A stretch of DNA of 64,000 nucleotides from Angiostrongylus vasorum (taxonomy: Eukaryota; Nematoda; Chromadorea; Rhabditida; Metastrongylidae), in the NCBI GenBank assembly GCA_018806985.1, contig JADANN010000144.1, positions 944,501-1,008,500 of the forward strand, written 5' to 3'. The notes beneath the pieces were generated by a model, which saw only the letters and a program-made list of their open reading frames with translations, searched no databases and had not been told where the DNA came from. Positions 24,601 through 36,179 of the stretch are shown here, piece by piece. How positions within the stretch are numbered: the stretch's first letter is position 1; the number at the start of each line of letters is the position of its first letter. A program made the translations under genes and the position numbers.

Positions 24601-25059
24601 AGCAGTTAGCACTATTTTCCCTATTCTCTAATATTTTCTTCTCACTTCTTTATGACAGATTTTTTGACAGAGTATGATGTTATATCACGTCGAAGAGAAC
24701 TTTATCCTGAGCATATTTCTAAAAATTTCACAATTTATTTAAATAGATTGGTAATTTGCAGTACAATCACTGTAACTCTCGAGAAGGTGAAGGCGTTCAA
24801 AAGTTAGCCGAACAAGAGTTTTAGGATAAATTCGTGTTCGCTTAGTAATCTATGCAAATATAACTACAGCACTTGATTATAATGGATTGCCAACGTTGAT
24901 GTGATTGCTCGATCACTTTCTTGCAGAACTCTTGCGATTGAGGAGCGTGAAAAAAGCGTCTGACATAATTTTTGGTGTTTATCCATTATCGCTAACGTTG
25001 TTCCAATTAGAACCTCCTCTTGATGAGATTCAACAAATGCTTTATTAATGACACGTAAT

Positions 25060-25200
25060 TCCCAAGACCGACTTTCTATCAGCCTCCATATTGATTAAAT
25101 AATTCGCTGTTTTCTTGATGAACAAAGATGAGGTCGTTACTATATCCTTTATTTACGAACAAGCTAACGTTTCGGCATATTTCGTCTACTTCAGACCCTG
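25060..25200 (-). repeat. Penelope-like element terminal region
   Basis: It contains GACTTTCTATCAGCCTCC and GATGAACAAAGATGAGG (the terminal repeat also seen at 18.8 kb). This is followed by GCTAACGTTTCGGCATATTT, whose complement resembles a small hammerhead core. It lies 3' of the minus-strand coding fragment. Confidence 0.55.
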
Positions 25201-25404
25201 AAAAGGTCACGTTGTCTGCAATCTACTTAGCCAAGCATCTCCATAATCAAAGCGGAAAACAAACACGAAACCTGGATGTCAATCGCGTTGGAAGTGAAAC
25301 AGCTCTTTCGCACGCTCACCACTTCCTGTGAGTCTTCCACTGAGTATTTTACGTGGAGACCAACCGCACAGAGTTCGTATGGATAGATAATGCGCCTCTC
25401 TCAC

Positions 25405-25900
25405 ATTAACACATCGGTCTTAAATATTCCGTGAAATCACGTGTGAAAACGAGGCATTCTTCCTTGCGGTTCATTTTAGGATTTCTGGAATTTATCCACA
25501 ATTCTTCACAAGCTTTGAGCCCTGATGTTTTCGATTCCTGTGCGCGGATGGGCACTTCTAATTCGAAATCTTTCCCGTGTTGTCTTAGTGTCCTGTGCAC
25601 GCCTAGTAGAGCAATTGGTTTAACTTTACTTTTAATCACCGCTTCTACCATTAGGGGCACAATATTATATTCCCTTGTCCATCTACTGTCAACCAGGCGA
25701 TTACGAACTAACTGGGGTGTTAAAGTACTCGGTGGTATTTCAGTCACTGTTACCGAGTTCTCTAGACTGGCCGTTTTTAAGCAACGTTCTACAGCTGCAC
25801 CTATTTTGTACGAACTACTTCGTATTTCGAGATTACTTAATCCATGTGAACTCTATTCGGTTGTTCTCCACGTGAAATACTCAGAGAAAGACTTATAGAA
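25405..25900 (-). pseudogene. Penelope-like element coding fragment (C-terminal endonuclease region)
   Basis: The minus-strand frame reads TEIPPSTLTPQLVRNRLVDS, then VIKSKVKPIALLGVHRTL, then ESKTSGLKACEELWINSRNP and KMNRKEECLVFTRDFTEYLR. These correspond to segments before and after the GIY-YIG nuclease core in the C-terminal part of Penelope-like reverse transcriptases (typical PLGxH and PKMNRxEE blocks). The segment between, which normally holds GVVY...YIGET, is missing, so the fragment looks internally deleted. The overlapping 155-aa + strand frame is its shadow. Confidence 0.75.
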
Positions 25901-25959
25901 AACGGTGAGTGTACGAAAAGGTATTTTTGCTTTCAATGCGACTGAAATTTTTGAGCATT

Positions 25960-26110
25960 GGTGGCGTGATTTTTTGTTTTGGTTATGAAGGGTTTGGCTG
26001 AATAGATTGCAGTCAATTTGGCCATTCTAGGCTCTGAAGAAGGTGAGATTCGTTGAAACGTCAGCTTTTTTGTGAACAAAAAGTCAAATAACAACCTCGT
26101 CTTTGCTCAT
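25960..26110 (-). repeat. Penelope-like element terminal region, other side
   Basis: It has GGCTCTGAAGAAGGTGAG, TTGAAACGTCAGC and AACCTCGTCTTTGCTCATCA. The last piece is an inverted match to the repeat at 25.07 kb, so the coding fragment is bracketed by related inverted ends. Related sequence recurs at 62.07-62.35 kb. Confidence 0.55.
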
Positions 26111-26726
26111 CAAGAAAACGGTGATGGAGTATCTTCAAAAAATACGTCGTATGGAGTAATCAAGTTCCGAAAATCTCTCAAGGGAAATGTTCGAAAAGTG
26201 CGAACGACTTTTGTGATACGGAAAGGGAATTCCTTTGTGTTTGGTACACTTTCTTAGAACGACATCGCTTCTGAAGATCGGAACCGTTGATGCCTCGTTC
26301 GCCTTGATGTTACCAATCTATATGAGAAATCGTAGTACAATATTATCTTGAAATCTTAAGAGCATAGAAGAAGAAATATTGTAGAAGTCTTTTTCGGTCC
26401 GGAGGTCTGCATTTCTGTCTTGTTCTAGTAAATCCTCTTGACAAGCATGAATGGCGAGTTTTCAGCCCCACTAACAATTTGCATCATGTGGTCTTTCTAT
26501 ACGGATGAGATTGCAGTGAATCTATAGCGCTGCATGAAAACATTCTATCTAAGACTCGCTCAACTTACAAGTTTTCTATGTCGAACTAGTTTTTAGATAA
26601 TCAAGTGTTGGAAGTGGTTAATGGAACAATCTGCCTAGATAATTTATGCTAACTAAGAAACATGATATATCCTTTGTACAATTTCGCAATACTATTAGCA
26701 TGAAGGTTCCAGCGTATAGTTGGGAA
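26111..26726. other. No recognised gene
   Basis: AT-rich flank of the Penelope-like element, with no assignable feature. Confidence 0.45.
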
Positions 26727-27008
26727 CTCGTGTAACGTGGGGATTAGAGGTGCCCTGAATACCCACTGGGTGGCTCGCTTGCTCGACTCCACGCCCAGAC
26801 CTTTTTCGTTCTTCCGGAGTTAGCAAATTGTACCAAACTTGTCTGGGAGGGTAGCATCATTGATTTGATACAGTAGTATGTCACCGCAAAGTAATCACAT
26901 ATGCCAGATATGCCTACAATAACTTCTACAATTCTTAATGAAGTCGAACGCATGGCGCATCACTCAGTGATTGACCAACGCTGGACAAACCATCCTTTTT
27001 ATCCTTTG
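26727..27008 (+). repeat. S1 SINE, diverged
   Basis: It starts CGTGTAACGTGGGGATTAGA, includes CCGGAGTTAGCAAATTGTAC and CTTGTCTGGGAGGGTAGCA, and ends with TTAATGAAGTCGAACGCATG and CCTTTTTATCCTTTG. Confidence 0.8.
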
Positions 27009-27684
27009 TTTAGTAAGCTTTTATCGTAATCACCTAAATTCACTTCAATTGCCGTTGTTCTGTGTCGGATCGTGCTACAGAAAAGTTACTAGGCATTTCT
27101 ATGTTGCACTGTACCAATCCTTCTCGCTTTATATCTTTTTAAAAATGTGTCTTCTTGTCGCTCATCGTGATGACTAGGTGTTCCATTCTTTTGTTTTTGA
27201 ACTCTAGCCGAATAGTGAAAATGGTTGAAATATGTGAGTGTCTTCTGTGCCTCTCAATTGCTAAGAAAGTATTAGTAGGTCTGCCATGTAGGGGGACACT
27301 GAAATGCTAGCTATTCGAGTCATCTGGCGTCCAATAGCACAATTTTTTAGCTGAGGATTCGGTAGTCCTCTCCAGTTCAATTTACGTAACATTCTATGCT
27401 CAGCACCAGCACCCGTTATTTCGCTCACTGTCAACTTTTTTGTCGTGGTTCTTATTGTTTAACTATATTTTCAATAGCATTTTTTCATTGTTCTTTGTAA
27501 AGCTTACATTTTCTTAAACCTTTGTGATATGTCCTATGTCGTATCCGAGAGGTAGAGCTATTTGGAGTGTGTCGATGAAAGGATAGGTTCGATACTTTTT
27601 ATTTTTTTCTGAGGTCGTCATCCTTTCGCGTTATAATCTACAACTTTTTATTAGCTGCTATTTTTATGACAACATATTATGTGA
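27009..27684. other. No recognised gene
   Basis: AT-rich sequence with no assignable feature. Confidence 0.45.
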
Positions 27685-27800
27685 AAAAAAAACCACAACG
27701 ATGCTGAGGTCTTTAGAAAACGCGGACTACAGGCCAGATTCGAACCCGTGATCACATTTTTCCGAGGCTACACACGATACCAACAGACACTCTTCCTTTG
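27685..27800 (-). repeat. S2-related tRNA-like fragment
   Basis: On the minus strand it has TGTTGGTATCGTGTGTAGCC (A-box region), ATCACGGGTTCGAATCTGG (clear B box) and GACCTCAGCATCGTTG, the S2-type 3' continuation. The D- and T-arm-like parts are followed by SINE sequence, so a functional tRNA is unlikely. Confidence 0.6.
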
Positions 27801-29489
27801 TCTTTCTCTGTTCTAGCTTTCCACCCTAACCCCTTTTTTTGTATGATAGTTTCGCTTTTTCACGTCTTGCTTTTCACTTAACTCTTTTAGAATTTAGATT
27901 TATCCTTTCACAAATATTTCGCGGTGAAAGTGTCTATTTATGTGCCTTCGCTGTTACGTCTCTGGTTTGAAGGCAGCGACCGATTTTTCGTGGATTCGTG
28001 CGTCTATAATTCGATTGCAAGTTCAAATAATCAAGTTCCCTAGACCATCAGTCAGTTGGTAGCAGAATTTTTGCGATTAGTCAAACACTGTGCCGTTGAC
28101 AACTGTGGTCCTCCTTGAATATCATTTCACAAATCAAGCCCCTATTTGACGTATTAGCAAATTCATCAATGGGACACGAATGCAACACGTATATCTTAAA
28201 CCGTAGTAGTGGTAAAAACTAGTTGTATTTATGTTATTTGTTTAAACATTGCTTAAGAAGAGTGATATGAAAGTGATATGTATGGCTTGTCTTCACATTA
28301 ATAAGCACGCCACTTAAGCGAAACCAATAATGTCTCCATTCGTTCTTATCGCATAGTAGAGCAAAACAATAAAAGTTCTACTTGCTTGAGAAGCACGAGC
28401 ACAATATGGATACAAGCTGTTCTCGTCCAGTTCGGTCGTAGGGGAGGAGGAGGAGGGGGGCAATAGTTAGAAGGGACTTCTTTGGCTGTTCGGTGGTAAT
28501 GGTAGAGCTGATTGATTTGTCAAGTGTCTCTACACTATCTTTCGTTTATTACAAAGTCATTTGATTGTAACAGGCTTTGGTTGAATCGATTTATGAAGTG
28601 GGTAATCCATTTATACGAAAGACCTTCACTCTATCACTACATTAATGAATTTACTTGTGGAATGTTAGCTTCATGATTCGTGATATGACGAAGGTCAGTG
28701 TGCAAAGCGATGGTTAATAAAATACAGTAAGTTGACATTTCATTTTTAATCTTGGAAGCAATACATATCTCTCCTTAGGAAATCTTTCAAGGAAAAGTGC
28801 TAGGAATGATTTTTCACTAAGCGAGTTGTAACATAATAACTTCAGTATGATTATTTTATCTGCACTATTAGCTTTCTATTCTTCGATCGCTTAATGTTTT
28901 ATTAGATAAATGCATTAATCTCATCCGAATGTGTCATGAAAAGGAAAAAGCTGTCCTACGGAGCACTTTCAAATCTTACTGTTCCTAACTTTCAACTTAT
29001 TTCTCTATCTATTATGGCTGTAAATCAAGAAAACTCATGTCACGTTTATCTTTATGGAAGCTTCCCGAGCACTTTTTTTCTCCATGGTTTCTTTTTCCAC
29101 CTTCAAGCCATTCCATCCAACTCGACAAGTGTACTGATTGATTTTCTTGGTTACTGTACGTTTTTGCCACATTAGACTTTCTCGGCGAAAAATGCCGAAA
29201 GTTGTGCACTACCGTAAAATCGCACTGTTGGTAACACAGTTCACTTTTCCGTTTCTAGAGTTTAGATCTTAAGCAAGGACCTGATCCAGATCGTTCCATT
29301 GTGTTAGGGTCAAATTGGTCCTTTTAATGGTTTCCAGAATATTTCTTAATGTTTGGCTCCACTAACGAGCAACTCTTACGATTTTTTTGGCTTTGCTTTC
29401 ATTATGGTGATCAGTCGAATTAAAAGAATTTTGCACAAGACATATAATACTTTGTGGGAAACCGATATTTTTTATAAATAAAAATGATA
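27801..29489. other. No recognised gene
   Basis: AT-rich, with a short G-rich run at 28,441-28,460. The open frame at 28,936 (+) has its antisense shadow at 29,012 (-) and no domain. Confidence 0.45.
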
Positions 29490-29845
29490 CTTTAATGATG
29501 CTGAGATATTTGCAAAACTCCGGACCGCAGGTGTCTGCGATGAGGGGAACGAACGCGCTATTGTTCTTTCCGGGGAGTAACGCGTTGACCACTACACCAT
29601 GCGGGTCCTTCGTTTTCGCTGGTTCTCAGCTAGTTCTATGGATCTTTTTCGTTCTATCGATACAAGCGAAACGAAGGACCCAAATATTGTGGTGGTGAGA
29701 CGCGTTACTCCCCCGAAGGAACAATAGCGCATTCGTTCCCCATCGCAGACACCTGCGGTCCGGAGTTTTGCAAATATCTCATCATCATTAAAGTTATATT
29801 TCGCAATATATATCCTGCCGTTAAAATGAGTAGTAGGTGGTAAAT
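29490..29845. repeat. S2 inverted pair (foldback)
   Basis: The left arm 29,494-29,640 starts TTAATGATGCTGAGATATTT. The right arm 29,655-29,790 is its reverse complement and ends AAATATCTCATCATCATTAA. Both arms contain the rare blocks CTCCGGACCGCAGGTGTCTG and CGCGCTATTGTTC or equivalents. Confidence 0.88.
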
Positions 29846-29934
29846 AATAAGTCAAAAAACAGTACTTGTTCTTGGTTTTTGACAGTTACGTTACATTTTT
29901 TTGTGAGGTTACCACCATCAGCGCTATTATAGAT

Positions 29935-30184
29935 GCATATAGCGCGGTGGTTAAAAGGTGCCCTGAAGGGTCAGATGTGTAACAATACACATGGGTTTGA
30001 TCTCACGCGCGAGGCTCATCACCTCTCCATCCCTCAGGGGTCGGCAAATTGGTGCCAGACTTGTCTGGGAGGACAGCAGCACTGGATCGATACTGTACAT
30101 TCAGTCACCTCCAACTATGCTTGATTAGATCGAATGCATGCACTGTCCGCCAGGGATTGATCAACGCTGAGAGCTTTATCCTTT
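29935..30184 (+). repeat. S1 SINE
   Basis: It starts GCATATAGCGCGGTGGTTAA (A box), has GGGTTTGATCTCACGCGC (B box region) and TCAGGGGTCGGCAAATTGG. It ends ATTGATCAACGCTGAGAGC then TTTATCCTTTA. A short stretch before the 3' third is deleted relative to other copies. Confidence 0.82.
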
Positions 30185-32656
30185 AATGCAATTATATCAT
30201 CTTCTTCATGGATAGCAATATAAAATCGACCTGAGTAAGGCTTTCTGACCTCAGCAAATTGGCAAAACTTCGGATATAACGAGAGTGGTTTTTTAAAAGT
30301 GAAATCTCGTTGTAATTAGGGAATCTCATTGAGCGTCAATTTCAAAATGGGAAACGTTAATGAATCATTGCGCCGTTTTCGAACAAATCGACAAAAGGAG
30401 CTTTTCTCTTTTTCTTCCTTTCGATACTGTTTATGGCCAGCGAAATCCATCAGACAATTGACGTCGGTGCTGTAAAAGGGCTTTGAAAGGTTGAACTAGG
30501 GCAACACTGTCAGCTCTTTCCTGTATCATTTCTAACACCGCTTCACAGAAAAGAAAGGTTATGCTTCATGTTCATCTAAAGCTTAAAGAGCTTAAAGCAT
30601 CCTTTCACGTTCCTTATAACATTTCTGCTCTGTTTTCGCAGAGTTTTTTTTTCATTGCGTTACATTAGTAATGAGAATCAACGACGAAACGGATTTGCTC
30701 GTCCTGTTTTTCCCTTTTTGTTTAGTTTCAAATGCAACAAATAAACTACCTTCGCCCGTAGAACTACAGGATTAGAAAAAGCTTAATGCTTAAACCACAT
30801 CTATTGGATTTTCAGAAAATGTCAGATTCATGGTTTAAGAATTTCTCAAGGGAGGTTTAGAGTTGGATTTGATGGGATCGGATAATGAGCTGGTGATTTG
30901 GATAGGCAACATGGCATGCTGGAAAGGGGCGGTGAAAGAGTTTAAAGCAAAAGAATTCCTACTTTCTCCTTACTGTTCTGGGAGCGTGTCCTCCTTTTCC
31001 TTAACCTCTTACCTGCTAGAATGCAAGATTTCTAGTCAATTCAAACACAGAATTACCGTGTTGTTGCAGAAAAAGTGAGATCCACATGGTCCTGATAGCT
31101 ACCTCCTCAATGCTATCTCCTTATAGTCAGCACTTTTCAATAAGGCCATTGCTTGAGTCATTTCTATCAGGACCGATAGAACAATGAACGAACAATGCGA
31201 ATGAACAGGGTGTGGAAAGGAATGTACTAGGATGAATCACTTCTGCACGACAACGAAATTCGGTGTCGTCTCGCGAGAACACAAGTGACCACCGCTTTGT
31301 CTCACTATTAACGACTTTTGTTGGAAAAAGTGAGCATTTTGGACAATCAGTGCTCAGCGCTGATTCTTTGTGGGCTGCTTAAGCCATATAGAATTTTAGA
31401 GCCAAAATTTCATCATTTTACCATAGCATTATAACCTAAGCATGGAGAGAGCGATACTACCTTACCAAAGTTTTCCACTTTTTTAAAACACCAAGAGAAA
31501 ACAAGAATCGATTGATAGGAGAGAAGAGTGTAGTCATCAGCTACGTCTTTTTGATAACCTGATGTCGTCGTTCTTGTCATATTGACAGTAGCCATGCTAA
31601 ACGGATTGACTGTCGATTTCACTGCAATTATCTAGTAGGTGATATTCGATTGAAGCTCAAGAAATGACGGACATCGGACATGGATTCGTTTCTGACGAAG
31701 TATTCACGATACCGCTTATGGATCAGTTACATAATAAGAACAGATCGCAGATGGGCTGAGGAACTGAAAAATGGACTCCACGAGGATGCTGGCTTCCGCT
31801 ACGACGACCAATTTATACGTAGGGTGGACGTGTTTGTAATTGAAGTCAAACAGCTGTACTCAGAGCTGCCGATGTTTCATAGATCACGGTACTCGCATCC
31901 TCCCGGTGCTCGAATTCAACCACCATTCAAACCATGGACGACGATTGCGATGCAAAGAAACGAATGAAAAATGTGCTAGGGGTCCGCAAAACTCATGAAG
32001 AGGGGTCCTCCAAGTATCAAAATAAGTGAGCACTCACGCTCAGTGAATCAAGTATCTGCTACAAATACTTATCAGCATATCGGACTGGAGAAGCAAGTGT
32101 AATGCTGACTCAGCTGCTCAGTTGAGTGTTAGGAAAAGGGGGCTTGTGGAGCTTACGTTGTCATCGGGCTTTATTCTCATCCCTTCCACTCTATTCTTCT
32201 ATTCTTAACTTTCTTCTGGTGCATCTTAAGGACAGGCAGTGGACAATGGCCGTAACTGACAAGGATGCCAAACGCACAACAAAAAACCACATGTAGAATG
32301 GCCAAACTTTTTCATGAAGGTCCTTGCAAAATACGACGAGTTTCTCGAGCGAGGTGAACTAGCTAGGAAATTGTGGCAACCGAAAGAAAAAAAATAGAGG
32401 CTTTACTTTGGATCTTTCAAGGATATACAATGGTGCATGAAGAATCATTATCATAGGACTGATAGAATCGTTGATCTCAGCGACTATCCTACCGAGCAGC
32501 AAATTGCTCAATCGGGCCGCGTTAAGGTCTGTGTTCTCTCGTTCTCGCGTAAGAAGACCTGAGTAAAAACGCGTATAGAGATGGAATAGTATAGTTTCGA
32601 AATCACTTCTGATTTCATTCCCAAGTATATAGCAATATTAAAACTTCGTACTGTAA
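30185..32656. other. No confident gene
   Basis: AT-rich DNA. Near 31,890-32,030 there is a weak S3-like 3' end (ATGGACGACGATTGCGATGC, GTGCTAGGGGTCCGCAAAAC), so the 95-aa frame at 31,680 probably runs into a decayed repeat. Nothing else is recognised. Confidence 0.4.
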
Positions 32657-32920
32657 AGCGCTGGGTGTTGATCAATTCCTGAACGATGCGCCGTGGATTC
32701 TATTTCATTAAACGTTTTTAGAGGTGGCTGAATACATATCTAGTCTATACAGTGATTTGCGCTGGCATTCCGAAATTACTGCTGCTATCCTTTCAGACAA
32801 GCTTGGTATTATTTTGCCGATTTCGGATAGAAGGAATGTTTGGTGAACCTGAGAGCACGGGGCCAACAACCGACCGTATGTTCATTCCACGTCATCCCTT
32901 CCCACTGCGCCATCCGCTCC
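32657..32920 (-). repeat. S1 SINE, diverged
   Basis: It begins GCGCTGGGTGTTGATCAATT (3' end of S1) and ends CCCACTGCGCCATCCGCTCC (reverse complement of the tRNA-like start). The intervening blocks match S1 with many substitutions. Confidence 0.75.
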
Positions 32921-34867
32921 CTTGCACCCTAAGCGTTGTTCTAGAAGAAAATTTGGAGACATCGTTTATTTCTGGGCAACAGGAAACGCCTTCTAATTCG
33001 TCATTTCGAGAAATCGTGCAGCTGGAGAATGGTTTTTTAAAACAACCAACTACTTTCTGACAAACGTCCGAATTGGGATGTGGATCTGAATTTATGGTGC
33101 TTAAAAAAACCTGAACTTTTCCGATATCCTTCGTTCGAAGCATTCTGCCCCTCTCATTACCCGCTTTTTTCATTTTGGTAAAAGCACAATGCTAAATTTT
33201 TCAAAGATCGAGAGGAAAAAAGGTATTTGAGGACAAAAACAACCAATTCAAGCAGAAGAGGTCCCAGAAAGTTCTCGCAGATTTGACAGTCCTGATTTCT
33301 CTACAGTGTCATTTCTTCATGTGGTCTTTATGACTATTTATAATTTATAAATGCTAACCCTTCATGTTTTCATTCGATATTGTATCCGCTACACAATTTT
33401 TTTTCCACTGTTTACATAACATTGTATAATTGAGCTTAATTATGTTACTTGTAAACTCAACTGCCATTTTTGTTCAGAAACTCGGCTAAAAATAAACTTA
33501 TTCGTCCAATTATCGCCTTCCTACAACAAATCCATCCGCACGCTAACAAGCCTCCTTTTTGTTTCATATGGGGTGGCGGCAACCTAACATAGTAGGCCTT
33601 GGCACGGTTATCTTGAAATTTCAGAGCAGGAGAACTCGTAATCAATCGACCAGATACCAGTAATTTGGTAAATACAGCAGCTACCACACAATGTTGGGAC
33701 AGTATGGTACCTTCGGTGTTTATTCGTCCACTAGTAGAAGAAATAAATCTGAATTTTATTACTAAACTCTTTGCTTTTCTGTTTCGACTTTAAATTCAGA
33801 ACTAATTTTTCACAACTTTATCTCCTTAGAACCCCTAGTTAAAACTTGCCTTAATAATAATGTGGAAATCAAAACAAGTGAAAACTGAAGAGCTAGGCAA
33901 ATGCACCAATAGGTAGTTTCGGCTCCTGAGAGTTCTTTCACTAAGTTGAAAGGTTAGAAGTATTTCTGGATGACCAACTCGGTTACGTTGACGTTTCGGT
34001 AAAGTGTAATTGTTAAAAAAGAATTGATTGTTTTAGTTAAGTCAATTAAATCAATTATATCTCGATGTCTTGTGGTCTAATTAAATGACTACGGTAGCTG
34101 CGTTCATGGAATTTTCCACGCTCACATGACTACGAGGAATTTTTTCTCTACCAGAAAAAAAATCGATTATTGGTCAGTTCTTTCAACATATGTACTACAT
34201 ATCTTGGCAGAATTTACTTATTAGGGTGAGAGAAAGATGAATAATTAGTTGTAAACTTTGAAGGAAAACAGTTTTATAGCCGTGGATTCACTTTTAATTA
34301 TGTTCCGTTTTCGTTTGCAGCATGTCTTGAATAGATATTGATTTCTGGCTCTATTTTACTAAATAAGCATCCGCCTTTGCTATATGTCGTTCATTTTGTA
34401 TGCAAAAACCTTTCAACACATTCGGTACCATTACATAAATCATATATGATTTTTACGAGGCTAAAATATTAGACGACTTTCGCTTTCAACTGAAATATCT
34501 CAGCTGGCAGTAAGTTTCATCGATTGAAGTGAAAAAAAAACGATGAAGAAAAAGTCTCTTCTTTAATCTGTGAAGTTCTTAACTGCTCAAATGTTCTAAT
34601 AATGGGCTAACTATCAGCACTTATCAGAAAAACCAGTTCGGTTGCGAATAAATAAATGCGAAGAATTTCCGGAAGCTCTATGACTTCTCCTTTATCGAGA
34701 CGAGTATATCTACATCGGGCTCTATTACTTTAATACAATACTCGTAGTGCTGTCGGTCACTTTAAAAATCTTCAAACTTCGTTCTTGGAAACCCCCTTTT
34801 CTCTTTTGCCAAAATGTGATATATCCAGCCTATAGTGCTTTGCTACAGTGCTCTTAGTGGTTACGTT
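32921..34867. other. No recognised gene
   Basis: AT-rich DNA with no assignable feature. Confidence 0.45.
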
Positions 34868-35165
34868 CACAATGTTTTACTTTTTATTTTGTTTAAAGTA
34901 AAACATTGTGATTTCAACTACAGCCGCAGATTAACTGGGTTCAGTGCCGACGTGGGCTCCCCAGATCAGTCCTGTTGACGGGTGACTGCTGATGGCACTG
35001 ATCGATAGAACCAGCTGATAAAGAGACGGAACGAAGGACTCGCATGGTGTGGTGGAGAGCGCGTTAGCCGCTGGAAAGGGTAATAGCGCGCTCGTTCCCC
35101 ACTGCAGGCACCTGCGATCCGGAGTTTTTCAAATATCTCGGCAACGTTGTGGTTGATTAAGTTCA
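34868..35165 (+). repeat. S2 family element with a palindromic leader
   Basis: A 16-bp inverted repeat (CACAATGTTTTACTTT at 34,868-34,883 and its complement at 34,895-34,910) precedes TGATTTCAACTACAGCCGCA. The element continues with GTTGACGGGTGACTGCTGAT, the tRNA-like GTGGTGGAGAGCGCGTTAGC and GGAGTTTTTCAAATATCTCG. Confidence 0.8.
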
Positions 35166-35777
35166 CTTCAAATGTGCAACCTCTAAGTATGCAATTTTTT
35201 GCAGACGAGTTCTTTAATTCAAAATTCGTGACGGTTTTTCAATCGATTTTTTATCTTTTCTTTTAGCCCTTTTCTTTTCGTTTCCACAGTCATAAATTTT
35301 TCATTGTTCGCTTTGATTAATAAATAAGCTCCGCCTTCCTTGCCGTTTCCATAAGCTTGTCATTTGAGCTTCGACTTCAGAACTCCATTTATATGGCTCT
35401 TCTGGAACAACTTTGATGGCCTTCCGTTTAGACTTCCTCTTACTGAAATTTGTTATTTTAGAGTTATGTGCATTCTTTGGTCAAATGCAGAAAACTCGAT
35501 GCTGCCTAACATCCATATAACATTTCCTTGACTTCTTCATTCATATTTCAACGTTTTTTATTATCCATAATTGTAATAAATGGCTAAAATAAGCAGTAAA
35601 TCACTTTATATAGTGTATTATTGCAGTAATAACGTGCTATACGGTTGATAAATCAGCTTTTTCACTATTTATGCTCCGAACTAGTATGACTTTTTTTCAT
35701 CTATTACCACACTGAAGACAATGTGAGTTTTGATTTTATTAAGTTCTTACTTGAAGGCTTGCATATTTAATGGCCCC
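35166..35777. other. No recognised gene
   Basis: AT-rich sequence between S2 and R4 copies. Confidence 0.45.
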
Positions 35778-36140
35778 ACCTCACTGATTGTGCGGGTCCC
35801 AGCATAGCGTCCATTTTTTCGGAGTTTCGCTGGTTTAGCCATTGTGGTGGTTCCCTTAAGCCCTGAGGTCAGCCAGGCCAAAGTCTGCCCCAGTTCGAGA
35901 CTACCACAGTCACTCCCCCCTTAGTGAAGCGGAAAGAGATTTCCCACCATGTCATTAGTTTGGTACTGAGACCGTGACGGGTATTGGGTTACTCTTAGCT
36001 GGACTTCCTAGTGGAAACGCTGGTGTCATTCTCAGCTTGGTAGATCCTGGCAGGGAGATGAATCTCCCCAGCTGTACATCGCAGCTGGACACCCAGAAAC
36101 ACCTCACAGCCACGATGAGGTGGTAGATCGTTGGAAGGTT
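35778..36140 (+). repeat. R4 repeat, first of a tandem pair
   Basis: It has TGTGCGGGTCCCAGCATAGC, GAGGTCAGCCAGGCCAAAGT, CTAGTGGAAACGCTGGTG and CACGATGAGGTGGTAGATCG. It lies head-to-tail with the next copy, about 40 bp away. Confidence 0.85.
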
Positions 36141-36179
36141 ACCAAATTCACATTACTTTAGAAGATGCTTGATACTTGA

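Noticed and set aside
25431..25898. 155-residue + strand open frame
   Set aside because: It is the opposite strand of the Penelope-like fragment, which carries the recognisable motifs.
32752..33060. 102-residue + strand frame with a protein-like C-terminal half
   Set aside because: The first half is antisense to a diverged S1 SINE. The second half has an equally open shadow on the minus strand and no homology that I recognise.
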